Assembly: GCF_949987515.2 (NCBI RefSeq)
Contig: NC_082694.2
Coordinates: 67,082,080 to 67,146,079, forward strand
From: Delphinus delphis
Lineage: Eukaryota > Chordata > Mammalia > Artiodactyla > Delphinidae
Direction: 5' to 3'
Length of the DNA stretch: 64,000 bases
Numbering within the stretch: position 1 is the first letter of the stretch; every line of letters begins with the position of its first letter. Under the pieces are notes generated by a model. That model made no database searches. It was not told the origin of the DNA and saw nothing but the letters and a program-made list of their open reading frames with translations. This document shows, in pieces, positions 52,783 to 63,874 of this stretch. The position numbers and the translations under genes are program-made.

Positions 52783-53740
52783 GGAACTGGGAATGAGGGT
52801 CATTTCTTCTGCTTCACCAAACACTGAACCTAGCCAGGAAGTGAGGAGAAGGAAGTCGCCAGCGCCGGCAATCCCTCTCTCCAGGTGTCGGAAAGATGAA
52901 ACACTGGCAAAAAGAGATCTTAAGCCAAAAAGGCTAAAGATGGACCCGTGAGAAAGGCAGCAGAAAGACTAAAACCCAGAAAGAATTCAGGCCCTGAAAA
53001 TGCTAGTGACGGCCCCAAAGGTTTGTTTTAGCTCTGTTAACAGTGATAAAGAGAGGGCACAGGCCCACAGCTGGGGGAAGACAAAGTAATATACGTAACT
53101 AAGGTTCTGGGCATTGATTAGTTTTGAAAAAAGCCTTCTTTTTTTCTCCTTTCTCCTACCAGCCCCCCTCCTTCCTCTCCTCCCATTTCTCTCTCTGTCT
53201 TTGCTGCTTTCCTTCCTTGCCTCCCTTTTCTATCTGACCTTCGGTAAGAAAAATCCAAAGCACAGTCTCCAAGGGGTTGCTTTAGCGCTCTGCGTTTATT
53301 TCTGTCTCTTTAAATTCTGATGGAGTCTAGCCTCTGCCTGTGCTCCTCCAGTGTTTTATACTCTCCTGTCTTCCTAGCCATCAACATTAATGTTTCAGGA
53401 CTTTGTGGTGTAATGAAAGAGGCAGCCATTCCCACTCACCTGAGTCCAGCCCTCCTGTGTGCTTCTCTGTCTTGTTTTCTATGCTTCCCTTTGTTTACTG
53501 TCCTAGCTGTGGCTGGCTGGATGCTTTGGTAAGCCTGATATTGCTGGAGGTCCCAAATTTAAGAGGAGCTTTAACTCTTTGAACTTCTTTCTAGTGACTA
53601 AAAGGAATGAGAGGAGCATTTCGTGTCAGAATGAGGCACTCCAAAGGACCTGAGAAGTGAAACTGGTTTAGGTGGCATCATGAGTGTTTTGTTTTAATAT
53701 GGGGGCTACTGAACAGGAACATGAGTTTGGATGTAAAACA
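52783..53740. other. No gene recognised; pyrimidine-rich tract
   Basis: A CT-rich stretch lies at about 53130-53240 (C/T with few purines). The short frame at 52754-52951 has basic, low-complexity residues and begins inside the LTR. Not supported as a gene. Confidence 0.45.
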
Positions 53741-53751
53741 GTCAACCTTTA

Positions 53752-53964
53752 GGGGCTTCCCTGGTGGCGCAGTGGTTGAGAGTCCACCTGCCGATGCAGG
53801 GGACACGGGTTCGTGCCCCGGTCCGGGAAGATCCCACATGCCGCGGAGCGGCTGGGCCCGTGAGCCATGGCCGCTGAGCCTGCGCGTCCGGAGCCTGTGC
53901 TCCGCAACGGGAGAGGCCACAACAGTGAGAGGCCCGCGTACCGCAAAAAAAAAAAAAAAAAAAA
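53752..53964 (+). mobile_element. CHR SINE, short young form, sense
   Basis: Complete unit from GGGCTTCCCTGGTGGCGCAG to GGCCCGCGTACCGC plus about 20 A. Target duplication TCAACCTTTA at 53742-53751 and 53965-53974 is exact. It is almost identical to the copies at 37518 and 51164, so all three probably derive from one recent subfamily. Confidence 0.95.
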
Positions 53965-54524
53965 TCAACCTTTAAAAGTAGCCAACTGAAAACAAACTCT
54001 GGAACCATGCATGCACATGATTTGGGTATTTCACTGTAGACTGATTAATGCAATACAAATTAGTGACCAGTTTTCAAGGAATTAAAACATAATAAAATTA
54101 CCAATAGCATTATGTTTAGAAGAATTAAATTGTTTCATGGTTGAGGATGCATGTGTCCTTAGCGTGCCCCTAGTCATAGTTATGCACACGGTCATCACTG
54201 CCCTGTAGACCTGGGCACAGGTTGGCTAACAAGAAGTCCTTCTGATGACAAGCCAGACAAGCCAGCTTTGGCTGGATGGCATTTGGGGGAGACTCTTCCC
54301 CAATGTGCTCAACAACGTCCTATTCCCTGGCACGTAGAGAATTTGACTTGATGACCCCAAAGTCCTTCCACACTGGCAATTAGACAAGCCTGCTACAGGG
54401 TACTTCACTGTTTACTTTCCATTCTGCCAAAGAGCTTCCACCTCATACAGAGATAACCACTCTTTGGTCACCAATTCTGTCTTTATAGAAGCACTTTATG
54501 CCAGTTCTGTGAATATTGATTGGA

Positions 54525-54580
54525 TCCTCTAGGTCACTAGCTGAATGTTTACTCATCCATAAAATGGGGATAGTGCAACT
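54525..54580 (+). repeat. Short MIR scrap, sense
   Basis: 'TTACTCATCCATAAAATGGG' with 'GATAGTGCAAC' matches the MIR core TTTCCTCATCTGTAAAATGGGGATAATA. Confidence 0.55.
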
Positions 54581-54724
54581 TCCCATGCTGGCACCATGGA
54601 TGAGAAGGCCCCGACTGTACAATAATGGCGGAGTGACCCAATGCTTTAGGTTATTGTCATAGTCATGGCCTGAAAACAGCAGACTGAGTTTTTGAGGTTT
54701 CTCTGGCCCTTGTGATACTGAACG

Positions 54725-54850
54725 CTGTGTGGTATAGCAAAGCCCACAAAGTTCAGGACCCTAGAGACCTGCATTAGAGCTCCAACTCTACTGCTTATAA
54801 GCTGTGTGACCTTGAGCACGTTGCTTGGTCTCTGCCCCTCAGTTTGTGCT
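54725..54850 (+). repeat. MIR SINE, sense
   Basis: 'GTGTGGTATAGCAAAG', 'GACCTGCATTAGAGCTCCAA', 'CTCTACTGCTTATAAGCTGT', 'GTGTGACCTTGAGCACGTTG' and 'TCTGCCCCTCAGTTT' are a well preserved MIR head and core. Confidence 0.85.
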
Positions 54851-54854
54851 GTGT

Positions 54855-55430
54855 GCAGACATGGGCCCACCACATTTTTCCTGGGCCCTTCCTTATGCAG
54901 GGCTGTTATGAAGACCTTTACCCATCTGAAAAAGAATGAGCTTGGACCAGGTCAGAGCTTCTCCACCTTCACCTGTCACACAGCTCTGGGGCATCCCTGA
55001 CAGCTGGTCTTGCCTGTGAACTTCACCTGTCATTCATGTCTTGGGAAACCCCCTCTTACTACCCTAAGAGAGCAGATCAGAATGAAGTGAGAGAGAATAG
55101 CACTCTTATAATGAAAATGTCAAATCTGCTCTAATTTTTGAATAGACATTAATCCCTCGCAAGCTTTGGTAGTTTATTATTGGTAGCAAATTACTTATGA
55201 TACACCTCACCTGTCACCGCTCCATGGTTGAAAACTGCAGAGATAATAAGATTTCTTCCACCTCTCGAAATCTCAAACCTCAGCCATGTGTTCAGGCTGT
55301 ATAAATATAATTGTTGACTACGATGATACCAAATGTATACAGAGAACAGAACCAACAGAGCACCTCCCAGAAGAGAACAAGGGGCTCGTCCACAAGTACC
55401 CAAGTGTGTTCACACAGGTGAGAGAATAGC
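54855..55430. other. No recognised feature
   Basis: This is unique sequence. No frame above 75 residues and none informative. Confidence 0.45.
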
Positions 55431-55439
55431 ATGGGGGTC

Positions 55440-55742
55440 AGCTATGACCTGCAGGCCAAATCTGGCCCTTGAGTTAAGAATGGCTTTTACATTTCAAATG
55501 GTTAAAAAATATATCAAAAGAAGAAAACTATTTTGTAACACATGAAAATTATGTGAAATTAAAATCTCTGTGTCCATAAATAAAGTTTTTTGGAACAAAA
55601 CCAAGCACATTTGTTTACATATTATCTATTACCACTTTCTCTGCACCAGCCAAGTTGAGTTAGTTGTAATAGAAACTGTCTGGCCCACAAGGCCAGAAAT
55701 ATTTACTATCTGATCCTTTACAGAAAATGTTCGCCAACTCCT
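55440..55742. mobile_element. hAT-type MITE, long form, opposite orientation to 41130
   Basis: 'GGCCAAATCTGGCCCTTGAG', 'ATAAATAAAGTTTTTTGGAA', 'GTTGAGTTAGTTGTAATAGA' and 'CTTTACAGAAAATGTTCGCC' are the reverse of the family seen at 38988 and 41130. The central segment ('CATGAAAATTATGTGAAATT') is present, so this is the fullest copy in the window. Confidence 0.8.
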
Positions 55743-55877
55743 GGAATAGCGTGTGACTCATCTTACCTCAATCCCCAAATCTAGAGAGAAAATGAGAATT
55801 TAATTTCTACTTCATCTCTTTCTCTACAAATAATTAGGGTAACTGTATAATTTATCATCCAAACTGAGACCTTTGTG

Positions 55878-56106
55878 AGAGTGCCTTAGTCTATTCAGGC
55901 TGCTGTAACAAAATACCATAGACTGGGTAGCTTATAAACAAACAGAAACTTATTTCTCACAGTTCTAGAGGCTGGAAGTCTGAGATCAGGATACCAGTAT
56001 GGTCAAGTGAGGGCTCCACCCTCATGATTTAAGCACCTCCCAAAGGACCACCTCCTAATACCATTACAGGGGGCATTAGAATTTCAACACACATTCAGAC
56101 CACAGC
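55878..56106 (-). mobile_element. MST/MLT1-type LTR, antisense, internally deleted
   Basis: 'GTCTATTCAGGCTGCTGTAA', 'CAAAATACCATAGACTGGGT', 'AGTTCTAGAGGCTGGAAGTC', 'GGGCTCCACCCTCATGATTT' and 'GAATTTCAACACACATTCAG' are in reversed LTR order, but the usual 150-200 bp middle is missing. Confidence 0.83.
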
Positions 56107-57325
56107 AGAGAGTGAAAGGGACAATGGTGTAAACTGAGACAAAACTGGGAAAGCTAGGACACATGGTCACCCTACTTAAAATCCTTGGTGTGAACAAACT
56201 AGAGTAAATTTGTCCTGGTGGGGGTGTGGGGCGGAGAGGTAGGGGGACAGAAGGCCTTGTTGACCCAAACTCTAAGGGGTTCGTTCTCTGGCTTCTTGAA
56301 CTAGAAGAAGCATCTCTGCACAAGATTGGAGAGGAGGACTGGATCTGGGAGGGTTGACCTCCCCTCACTCTGCCCGCCCACTTCTTTCCTGTCCCACACC
56401 CTCATTGTTTAGGTAATATTTCAATATTCCTGTACATTCTTGCTTTTGGAGGGATAAGCTACTTAACTTTATTTTTTAGTACATAAGAGAATATTGAACA
56501 CAACATAAACACAGTCTCTCACCTTTATTTGTTTTTTTTTTTTGAAATTTACTAAAAGATGTCACCCAACCTCTAGTTATTTGTTTGGGAGATCTGGAAT
56601 GAAAGAAGCTAAAGAAGGAAATGTGAAGCTGCTGACAGGCATTTTCAGGAAAACCAAAAGCAAAATGCTAAGTATTTGCCCCAGGCCAGAGAACTGACAG
56701 TAGCATGTGGTTGAACTGAAAAGGGAAGTGGTTTTCAGGTACTGAGACCTTTGGTTCCTCCAACTAGTTCATCTCAGGGAAAAAAAGAAACCTGACTGAC
56801 TCTGATAGAGGCAGAAGGAGAAGTGATCTCTCAAAAAAGTCAGGGCCATATCACCTTGGGCTTTATATTTCATTGTGAAATCGATGCTTTGAGTTGTGCT
56901 TAAAAATAAGCTCACAGCCTAAGCCAGTTATGAAAGACAGATATAACACATCAAGTAACAGCCAGGGATCATGTGTCTGCTGTACAGGAGACCAGGGACT
57001 TTGTGTCTGTGCCTGGGTCTGAAACTTGGGAATATACTGTCCCTCTTCCACATGCAGGGGAATTAGATTACTCTCCCTCCAATTAATTGCCCTGGGGTGT
57101 CTCCTAACTCATCAGTGGAGAAAGGCCCACTGTGGGAGCAGAGCTAATTCTCAGGCTAAGGGGAGGGGGGAGCAGGAGGATGCAGGTGCAAAGCTGTGCT
57201 TTAGGCCCCGCCCTCACAGGCAGGTGAGGCCATGCCCACCTCAGCCTTATGGATCCCCCATCCCAATGTTCCTTCATCCTGGGTTTTGTCCTGTTGAATC
57301 TGGGACTCTTAGCTAAAAAGTCCTG
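56107..57325. other. No gene recognised; T run
   Basis: T run of about 13 at 56532-56543. Frames at 57026-57316 and 57104-57337 overlap on opposite strands, with no motif. Confidence 0.45.
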
Positions 57326-57329
57326 GAAA

Positions 57330-57517
57330 ATAATCACTACGTATAAAATAAATAAGCTACAAGGATTTATTGTACAGCACAGGGAATATAGCCAATATTT
57401 TATAATAACTTTAAATGGAGTATAATCTATAAAAATTTTGAATCACTATGTTGTACACCTCAAACTAACATAATATTATAAATCAACTTTACATCAATAT
57501 AAAAAGTTTGTATTTTT
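57330..57517 (+). mobile_element. L1 3' UTR end, sense
   Basis: 'ACGTATAAAATAAATAAGCT', 'TGTACAGCACAGGGAATATA', 'GTTGTACACCTCAAACTAAC' and 'ACTTTACATCAATATAAAAA' are the terminal L1 3' UTR. The first 50 bp are the same L1 region that appears inverted at 57840-57890, giving a loose inverted pair. Confidence 0.82.
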
Positions 57518-57524
57518 TAAACTC

Positions 57525-57705
57525 CTAATTCTCTTAGGAATTTATCCTAAAATAATAATTTAAAACTTGAACAAAAATATATTCTAGGAAGATCTTTACA
57601 CAGTTATATTTATAACATCAAAAAACAAAATAAAACCCTGAAAACATGCTAAATGCCCACAAATAGGAAAGCATTAAATACATAGAGAATATTTAAAGTA
57701 ACAGA
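57525..57705 (+). mobile_element. Older L1M fragment, sense
   Basis: 'GGAATTTATCCTAAAATAAT', 'TCTTTACACAGTTATATTTA' and 'AACATGCTAAATGCCCACAA' follow an old L1M ORF2/3' region (TTTATCCTAAGGAAATAATT, AACAACCTAAATGTCCA). Confidence 0.65.
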
Positions 57706-57839
57706 GGGCTTCCCTGGTGGCACAGTGGTTAAAAATCTGCCTGCCAATGCAGGGGACACGGGTTTGAGCCCTGGTTCCAGAAGATCCCACATGCCATGGA
57801 GCAACTAAGCCCATGCACCACAACTACTGAGCCTGTGCT
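57706..57839 (+). mobile_element. CHR SINE, long form, truncated 3' half
   Basis: Head GGGCTTCCCTGGTGGCACAG and 'GAGCAACTAAGCCCATGCAC', reaching only 'CTGAGCCTGTGCT' of the first module. It then meets L1 sequence directly, with no A tail and no target duplication. The right half was deleted together with the neighbouring L1 tail. Confidence 0.9.
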
Positions 57840-60800
57840 ATACAATATATCTTTGTAACTTATTTATTTTATACATAGTAGTTTGTACCTCTTAATCTCT
57901 TACCCCTATCTTACCCCTTGCCCACTCCCTACCCCCACTGGTATCTACTAGTTTGTTCTCTATACCTGTGAATGTTTCTTTTTTGTTATATTCACTAGTT
58001 TGTTTTATGTTTTAGATTCCACATATAAGTGATAACATACAGTATTTGTCTTTCTCTGCCTGACTTATTTCACTAAGCATAATACCCTCGAGGTCCATCC
58101 ATGTTGTTGCAAATGGCAAAATTTCATTCTTTTTTATGGCTGAGTAGTATTCCACTATTTAGCTCTCTCTCTCTCTCTATCTATCTATCTACTTACCTAC
58201 CTATATCTACCACATCTTCTTTATCCATTCATCTATTTATGGACACTTAGGTTGCTTTCATATCTCAGGTATTATAAATAATGGTACTATGAACATGTGG
58301 GTGCATGTATCTTTTCAAATTGGTGTTCTTATTTTCTTCAGATTATACTCAGGAGTGGAATTGCTAGATGGATCATATGGTAGTTCTATTTTTAGTTTTA
58401 TGAGGAGCTTCCATAATGTACCCACAGTGACTGCACAAATTTACATTCCCACCAACAGTGTACAATGGTTCCCTTTTTTCCACGTCCTTTCCAACATTTG
58501 TTATTTGTCATGTTTTTGATGATAGCCATTATGATAGGTATGAGGTGATATCTCACTGTGGTTGTGATTTGCATTTCTCTGATGATTAGCAGTGTTGAGT
58601 ATATTTTCATATGCCTATTGGCCATCTGTATGTCTTTGGGAAAGTGTCTATTCAGGTTTTCTGCCCATTTTTTAATTGGGTTGTTTGGTTTCTTTTGATA
58701 TTGAGTTGTATGACCTGTTTTGACATAGAGTTGATGAGCTATGTTTTGGCTATTAACTCCTTATCATTCATATTATTTGTAAATATTTTCTCCCACTCAG
58801 TAGGTTGTCTTTTTGTTTTGTTGATGGTTTCCGTTGCTAAACAAAAGTGTTTGTATAATTAGGTCCCATTTGTTTATTTTTGCTTTTGTTTCCTTTGCCT
58901 TAGAAGGCAGATCCAAAAATAAAATATTGTTACAATTTATGTCAAAGAGTGTCTACCTATGTTCTCTTCTGAGAGTTTTATGGTCTCCAGTTTTACATTT
59001 AGGTCTTTAATCCATTTTGAGTTTATTTTTGTATATGGTATGAGAAAATGTTGTAATTTCATTCTTTTACATGTAGCTGTCCAACTTTCCCAGCACCACT
59101 TATTGAAGAGACTGTCTTTCTCCATTGTATATTCTTGCCTCCTTTGTTGTAGATTAATTGCCCATTAAGTGTGGGTTTGTTTCTGGGCTCTCTATTCTGT
59201 TCCATTGATCTGTGTGTCGGTTTTTGTGCCGGTACCATACTGTTTTGATGACTGTAGCTTTGTAGTACAGTTTGAAGTCAGGGAGCATGATACCTCCAGC
59301 TCTGTTCTTCTTTCTCAAGGTTGTTTTGGGTGTTTGGGGTCTTTAGTGTTTCCATACAAATTTTGAAATTATTTGTTCTAGTTCTGTGAAAAATGCCATT
59401 GGTATTTTGATAGGGATTGCATTGAATCTGTATATTGCTTTGGGTAGTAAGGTCGTTTTAACAATATTAATTCTTCCTAACCTTATACCTAAAGGAACTA
59501 GAAAAATAAGAACAAACAAAACCCACAGTTAGTAAAAGGAAAGAAATCATAAAGATCAGAGCAGATATAAGTGAAATAGGGACTCAAAAAAAATTGAAAA
59601 GATCAATGAAACTGAAAGCTGCTTCTTTAAAAAGCTAAACAGAATTGATAAACCTTTAGCCAGACTCATCAAGAAAAAAAGAGAGAGGGTCCAAATTAAT
59701 AAAATCAGAAATGAAAATGAAGAAGTTAAAAGCAACACCACAGAAATCCAAAGGATCATAAGAGATTACTAAGAACAACTATATGACAATATAATGGAAA
59801 ATCTAGAAGAAATGGATAAATTCATAGAAATGTTCAATCTTCCAAGACTAAAGCAGGAAGAAATAGAAAATGTGAACAGACCAATTACCAGTAATGAAAT
59901 TGAATCAGTAATTTAAAAAAAAAAAAAACTCCCAACAAACAAAAATCCAGGACCAGATAGTTTCACAGGTGAATTCTTCCAAACACTTAGAGAAAACTTA
60001 ACACCTATCTTTCTCAAACTATTCCAAAAAATTACAGAGGAAGGAACTCTTCCAAACTCATTCTCTGTGACCAGCATCACCTTGATACCAAAACCAGACA
60101 AAGATATCCAAGAAAAGAAAATTACAGGCCAATATCACTGATGAACATAGTTGCAAAAATCCTCAACAAAATATTAGCAAACCGAATCCAACAATACATT
60201 AAGATGATCATATGGCATGATCAAATGGGATTTACCCTAGGGATGTGAGGATGGTTCAAAATCCACAAATCTATCAATGTGATACACCACAGTAACAAAC
60301 TGAAGAATAAAAACTGTATGGTTTTTATGATCATCTCAATAGTTGCAGAAAAACCTTTTGACAAAATTCAACATCCATATATGATAAAAACTCTCAACAA
60401 AGTGCCCTTGGAGGGAACATACCTCAACATAATGAAGACCATATATGATAAGTCCACAGCTAACATACTCAGTGGTGAAAAGCTGAAAACATTTCCTCTG
60501 AGATCAGGAATAAGACAAGGATGCCTACTCCCACCACTTCTATTCAACATAGTATTGGAAGTCTTAGACATAGCAGTTGGACAAGAAAAAGAAATAAGAG
60601 GAATCTGATTTGGGAGGGAAGAAGTACAATTATCACTGTTTGCAGATAACATGATACTAAACATAGAAAATCCTATAGATGTCACCAAAAAACCACTAAA
60701 GGTCATCAATGAATTCGATAAAGTTGCAGGATACAAAATTAATGTATAGAAATATGTTACATTTCTATACACTAACTGCAAACTTTCAGAAAGAGAAATT

Positions 60801-60965
60801 AAGGAAACAACCCCATTTATAAACACATCAAAATGAATAAAATACCTAGGAATAAACCTACCTAAGGAGGTAAAAGATTTGTACTTAGAAAAGGATAAGA
60901 CACCATGAAAGAAATTGAAGAAGACACAAACAGATGAAAAGATATACTGTGTTTATGGATTTCTG
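57840..60965 (-). mobile_element. L1 LINE with large 5' inversion, antisense overall
   Basis: 57840-59482 is antisense L1: 3' UTR from 'TATCTTTGTAACTTATTTAT' through the ORF2 end to 'ACAATATTAATTCTTCCTAA'. 59483-60965 is sense ORF2, from 'ACCTAAAGGAACTAGAAAAA' through the reverse transcriptase to 'GTGTTTATGGATT'. In the L1 consensus these two break points are adjacent (TGGATT-GGAAGAATTAATATTG), so nothing is lost at the inversion. That is the pattern of twin priming during one insertion event. A CT/CTAT/CTAC microsatellite lies at 58165-58207. Confidence 0.86.
60279..60740 (+). pseudogene. L1 ORF2 reverse-transcriptase fragment (dead)
   Basis: Within the inverted half of the L1, the frame 60279-60608 shows [51 protein letters not shown] and a stop after KEIRGI. 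Just beyond, the catalytic box reads TTTGCAGATAACATG, i.e. Phe-Ala-Asp-Asn instead of Phe-Ala-Asp-Asp, so the second metal-binding aspartate is gone in addition to the broken frame. Confidence 0.85.
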
Positions 60966-62080
60966 CAGATCCTTAATTACCAAGTTTCTCTGTGAGAAAA
61001 GGAATCATTTCCACGATCACAGGAGTATAAAGTCACATGTGTACTCTGTGTGCCTTTCCGAGAGTCCCAATGCATGATTACTATATCAAACTTTGTTAAA
61101 TTCAGGTTTGCCCAAATTTATTTGACTAATATCTTTGCAAAATTCCTGTTGAGATCCTGATGAACCAGCCATTAGTCCTCAGATTTTGCTTTGGAAAAAT
61201 TCCCAAGGAACATTTATTGCTTTTAAAAGTAGAGGAACAACATTTAACAAATAATAAAAGCGGAAGCTCCCTGTATGATGGAGTGACTGTAAGTGTGGTA
61301 TTTTATGGACTTACTACCTCCTTGACCTTACATTAAATCCTACTAGATTTGACTCCAGGATGCTTCCTAGGGACTCATTCTCACAGAAACCCCATTCAGA
61401 TTTGGTGACTTTGGAGGTTTTGGGGGGAGTGGGCTCTGTCTTTTGAGTTTCCACCCCCCACCACCACATCTCGGCCTTGCCTTTAGCACTCTGCTTCCTG
61501 CTGCTCCAGAGCCAAGATCCAGGAAAGACAGAGCTCATTTTCCTTGTTACGTGCCGTGGCTAGAGTGGCCAGAATGCAGAGCTGGAGAAGGTGGTGAGAC
61601 CTTGATGGACACAGAGTAAATAAATCAGGCCTCTAATTAAATTTACATGATAAATAAATAGGTTGTCTCATTTATTTGGTAAACAAATTTAGGCAGATAA
61701 TGAGATTTCTACTAGAGGCCAGTACAATGCCCCAGAGGCATATGCCAGCTATCACCCTGTTAACATTCCACGTTTTCTGTAAAGGGCTTATCTGGCTCAT
61801 CAAGTGGTTGTGTATGTAGGAGAAGGGACACGTGACAGCAAGCAAGATACATGCTGGTACATACAGGAGTCTGTCCTTCCATTTATGGCCACAGAAGAAA
61901 TCAGAGAATAGCACCCAAGAACGGGTTTTCTTTTTAGGGAAGAAGGAAGCAGGTTTGTCATGGTCAAGGAACAGAACAGATGGAGCATTTATATCTCAGT
62001 GTTAAAAATCAGGAAACTGAGGTCAAGAGAATTAGAATCAAGACATGTTCTCTCCTCAGGGCTCTGCTGTGACTAGAGGT
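60966..62080. other. No recognised feature
   Basis: This is unique sequence. Minus frames at 61314-61538, 61672-61914 and 61800-61988 show no family resemblance. Confidence 0.45.
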
Positions 62081-62149
62081 CTAGCAGAGAGCCAGGACGT
62101 TTGGTTGCATGGAAGAAGCTTCCTTGAGTTAGAGAGGCAGGCTATGGGA

Positions 62150-62300
62150 TTTCCTCCTGGCCAGTGAGGTGGCCTTAAGCAGATCACTCCATGTCTGTGT
62201 GACTTAATTTCTTCATCTCTAAACAGAGACTGATAATGGTGGAAGGATCAACAAATGTTTGTGAGATTTGGAACTCTTTACAAATTGTAAGGCATGATGC
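62150..62300 (+). repeat. MIR SINE, sense
   Basis: 'AAGCAGATCACTCCATGTCT' (from GGCAAGTCACTTAACCTCT), 'TTTCTTCATCTCTAAACAGA' and 'GGAACTCTTTACAAATTGTA' keep the MIR order. Confidence 0.62.
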
Positions 62301-62950
62301 AAATGTTTTGTTTTATTTTAACATTATGTAAATAACAGTAGGAAGCAAAGTATAGTAGAAAAAACAATTTCTCTGGATTAAGAAGAGTGCTGGCCTTGAA
62401 TTCTGACTTTTCATTCTTTTCCCTGTGTGAAGATGACACTGGAAAAAATTCTGCCTGTCTCTGATTCAGCCTGTTTGTCTTTCTGTGTATCCATTCTTGT
62501 ACTCTTTATTTCTCTAGTTCTGTCTATGAAACAAACATGATCACTTCTTGGAAGGGAATCTTGATGCCAGACTTCGGAGAATCCTGTTCCCTAGAATTAC
62601 TGTGCAGGTGAACGTTCTTTCGAGCATCGACATAGGAACTAACAAAATGAGTGTCCCTTTAATTCATGAGCCTCTCTAGCCCTGGAAAAGCTGGCAGTTA
62701 CAGGACAGCTGAGAATGTCTTGGATGGGGTTTCTGAACAATCTGACATGTTCATGGTTCCTCCCCAAACCCAAGGCCTCAATTTTAGGTCCTAATTATCA
62801 GACTGGTCCTATGAGCTCCTGCCTCAAATTCCCTCTCTGGGCCTTATTGCCAGAATACAGGAAAAAGTCCATTCTGCATTAGAAAAAAACAAAATAAAAA
62901 CACATAGAAGGAAAGTGAGTGAGATTCCCATTCTTCCAGGATTTGGGATG
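62300..62950. other. No recognised feature
   Basis: This is unique sequence, with no frame of note and a short A-rich run at about 62880-62905. Confidence 0.45.
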
Positions 62951-63200
62951 GAGTTTATAAGCTCCACTCAAATCTCCCTCCTCCTTGAGCCCTTCAGGAT
63001 TGCCTCAGCTAGAAGGCCATTCCCCTCTGCTGCACCTGCATGGTGTTTTGTTTCTAACACTTTTAGGCTCTAGTCTCGTTCTCTTCTCCAGATACATTTT
63101 TGTCCATGCAGATCTTCTCCTATATAAACAGTGCAAACAACATGAGGTCAGGCCTTTCAAACAGACAGGGCCTGATAAATGCTTGTTGAGTCAATGTTCG
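62950..63200 (+). repeat. L2 3' end, sense
   Basis: 'CCACTCAAATCTCCCTCCTC', 'GAGCCCTTCAGGATTGCCTC', 'CAGGGCCTGATAAATGCTTG' and 'TTGAGTCAATG' match the L2 tail (CTCAAATGTCACCTCCTC ... GGTGCTCAATAAATGTTTGTTGAATGAATG). Confidence 0.68.
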
Positions 63201-63270
63201 GCTTGAGTCTACACCCAAGGACAGGGGAGAGAGAATTGCACCATGACCATCACCTTGCAGCCCACTCTGC

Positions 63271-63395
63271 AGAGGTGCCACATATTCACCCAGGCCCACG
63301 CTACCCTTATCCTGGCTTTTCTCACGTTTCTCTCTGCTTAAGAGATGAGGAAATGAGGCAGGATGAGCATATAAGCGATCCCTGGGCAAAAACTT
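63271..63395. repeat. Local direct duplication, copy A
   Basis: The block starting AGAGGTGCCACATATTCACC and including 'CTCTGCTTAAGAGATGAGGA' aligns with 63875-63995 along its length with moderate divergence. No transposon family is recognised, so it looks like an old local segmental duplication about 600 bp apart. Confidence 0.6.
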
Positions 63396-63399
63396 AGAG

Positions 63400-63790
63400 C
63401 CAGATGCCCATCTTCTCAAAAATTATTCTCACTTGAAAAGGAGTAGGAAGAGAGAATAAAGAGACTCCTTCCTGATTCGTGAGTCCAGGAGCTGGGGTCC
63501 CTGCTTTACCTGCACTTCCCTAGTCATCTCTGATGGTCAGCATTTCCTGCAGCTCTGGCTATTGGTCCAAGTGCCTCCCACCTCTAGCCTTGACCTGCAA
63601 TCTCTAGCCCTCAAGATACCCCACCTTCCCAGCGTCTCCTCCTCTAGTGCTCTGACTGCAGGGAGTGGTGAGCAGAGCCTGGCGGGAAGTGGGCACAGCA
63701 GAGTGGTCCTTGTGGGTGTTCCCTGGGCTCTGGGGCTCTGGGTGAATTCCACCAGGGAAGGCCCTTCTTCTGAACTGTTGCTGCACACAG
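63400..63790. other. GC-richer unique stretch without a recognised gene
   Basis: The 126-residue plus frame (63562-63942) and the minus frames 63537-63788 and 63604-63786 overlap each other. None has a conserved motif, signal peptide or repeat, and no splice signals support an exon. Confidence 0.45.
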
Positions 63791-63793
63791 GCT

Positions 63794-63833
63794 CTATCCC
63801 AAGCAGTTCTTGGGATAGAACTGCTTGGGATAG
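63794..63833. repeat. Perfect 17-bp inverted repeat with 6-nt loop
   Basis: CTATCCCAAGCAGTTCT (63794-63810) pairs exactly with AGAACTGCTTGGGATAG (63817-63833). The loop is TGGGAT. There is no T run after it, and no repeat family contains it. It could have arisen by a template-switch event that copied a strand backwards. Confidence 0.93.
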
Positions 63834-63874
63834 TAGGGACTTAGAGCTGCGTAGAAAACCTCAACCTTGGGAAA

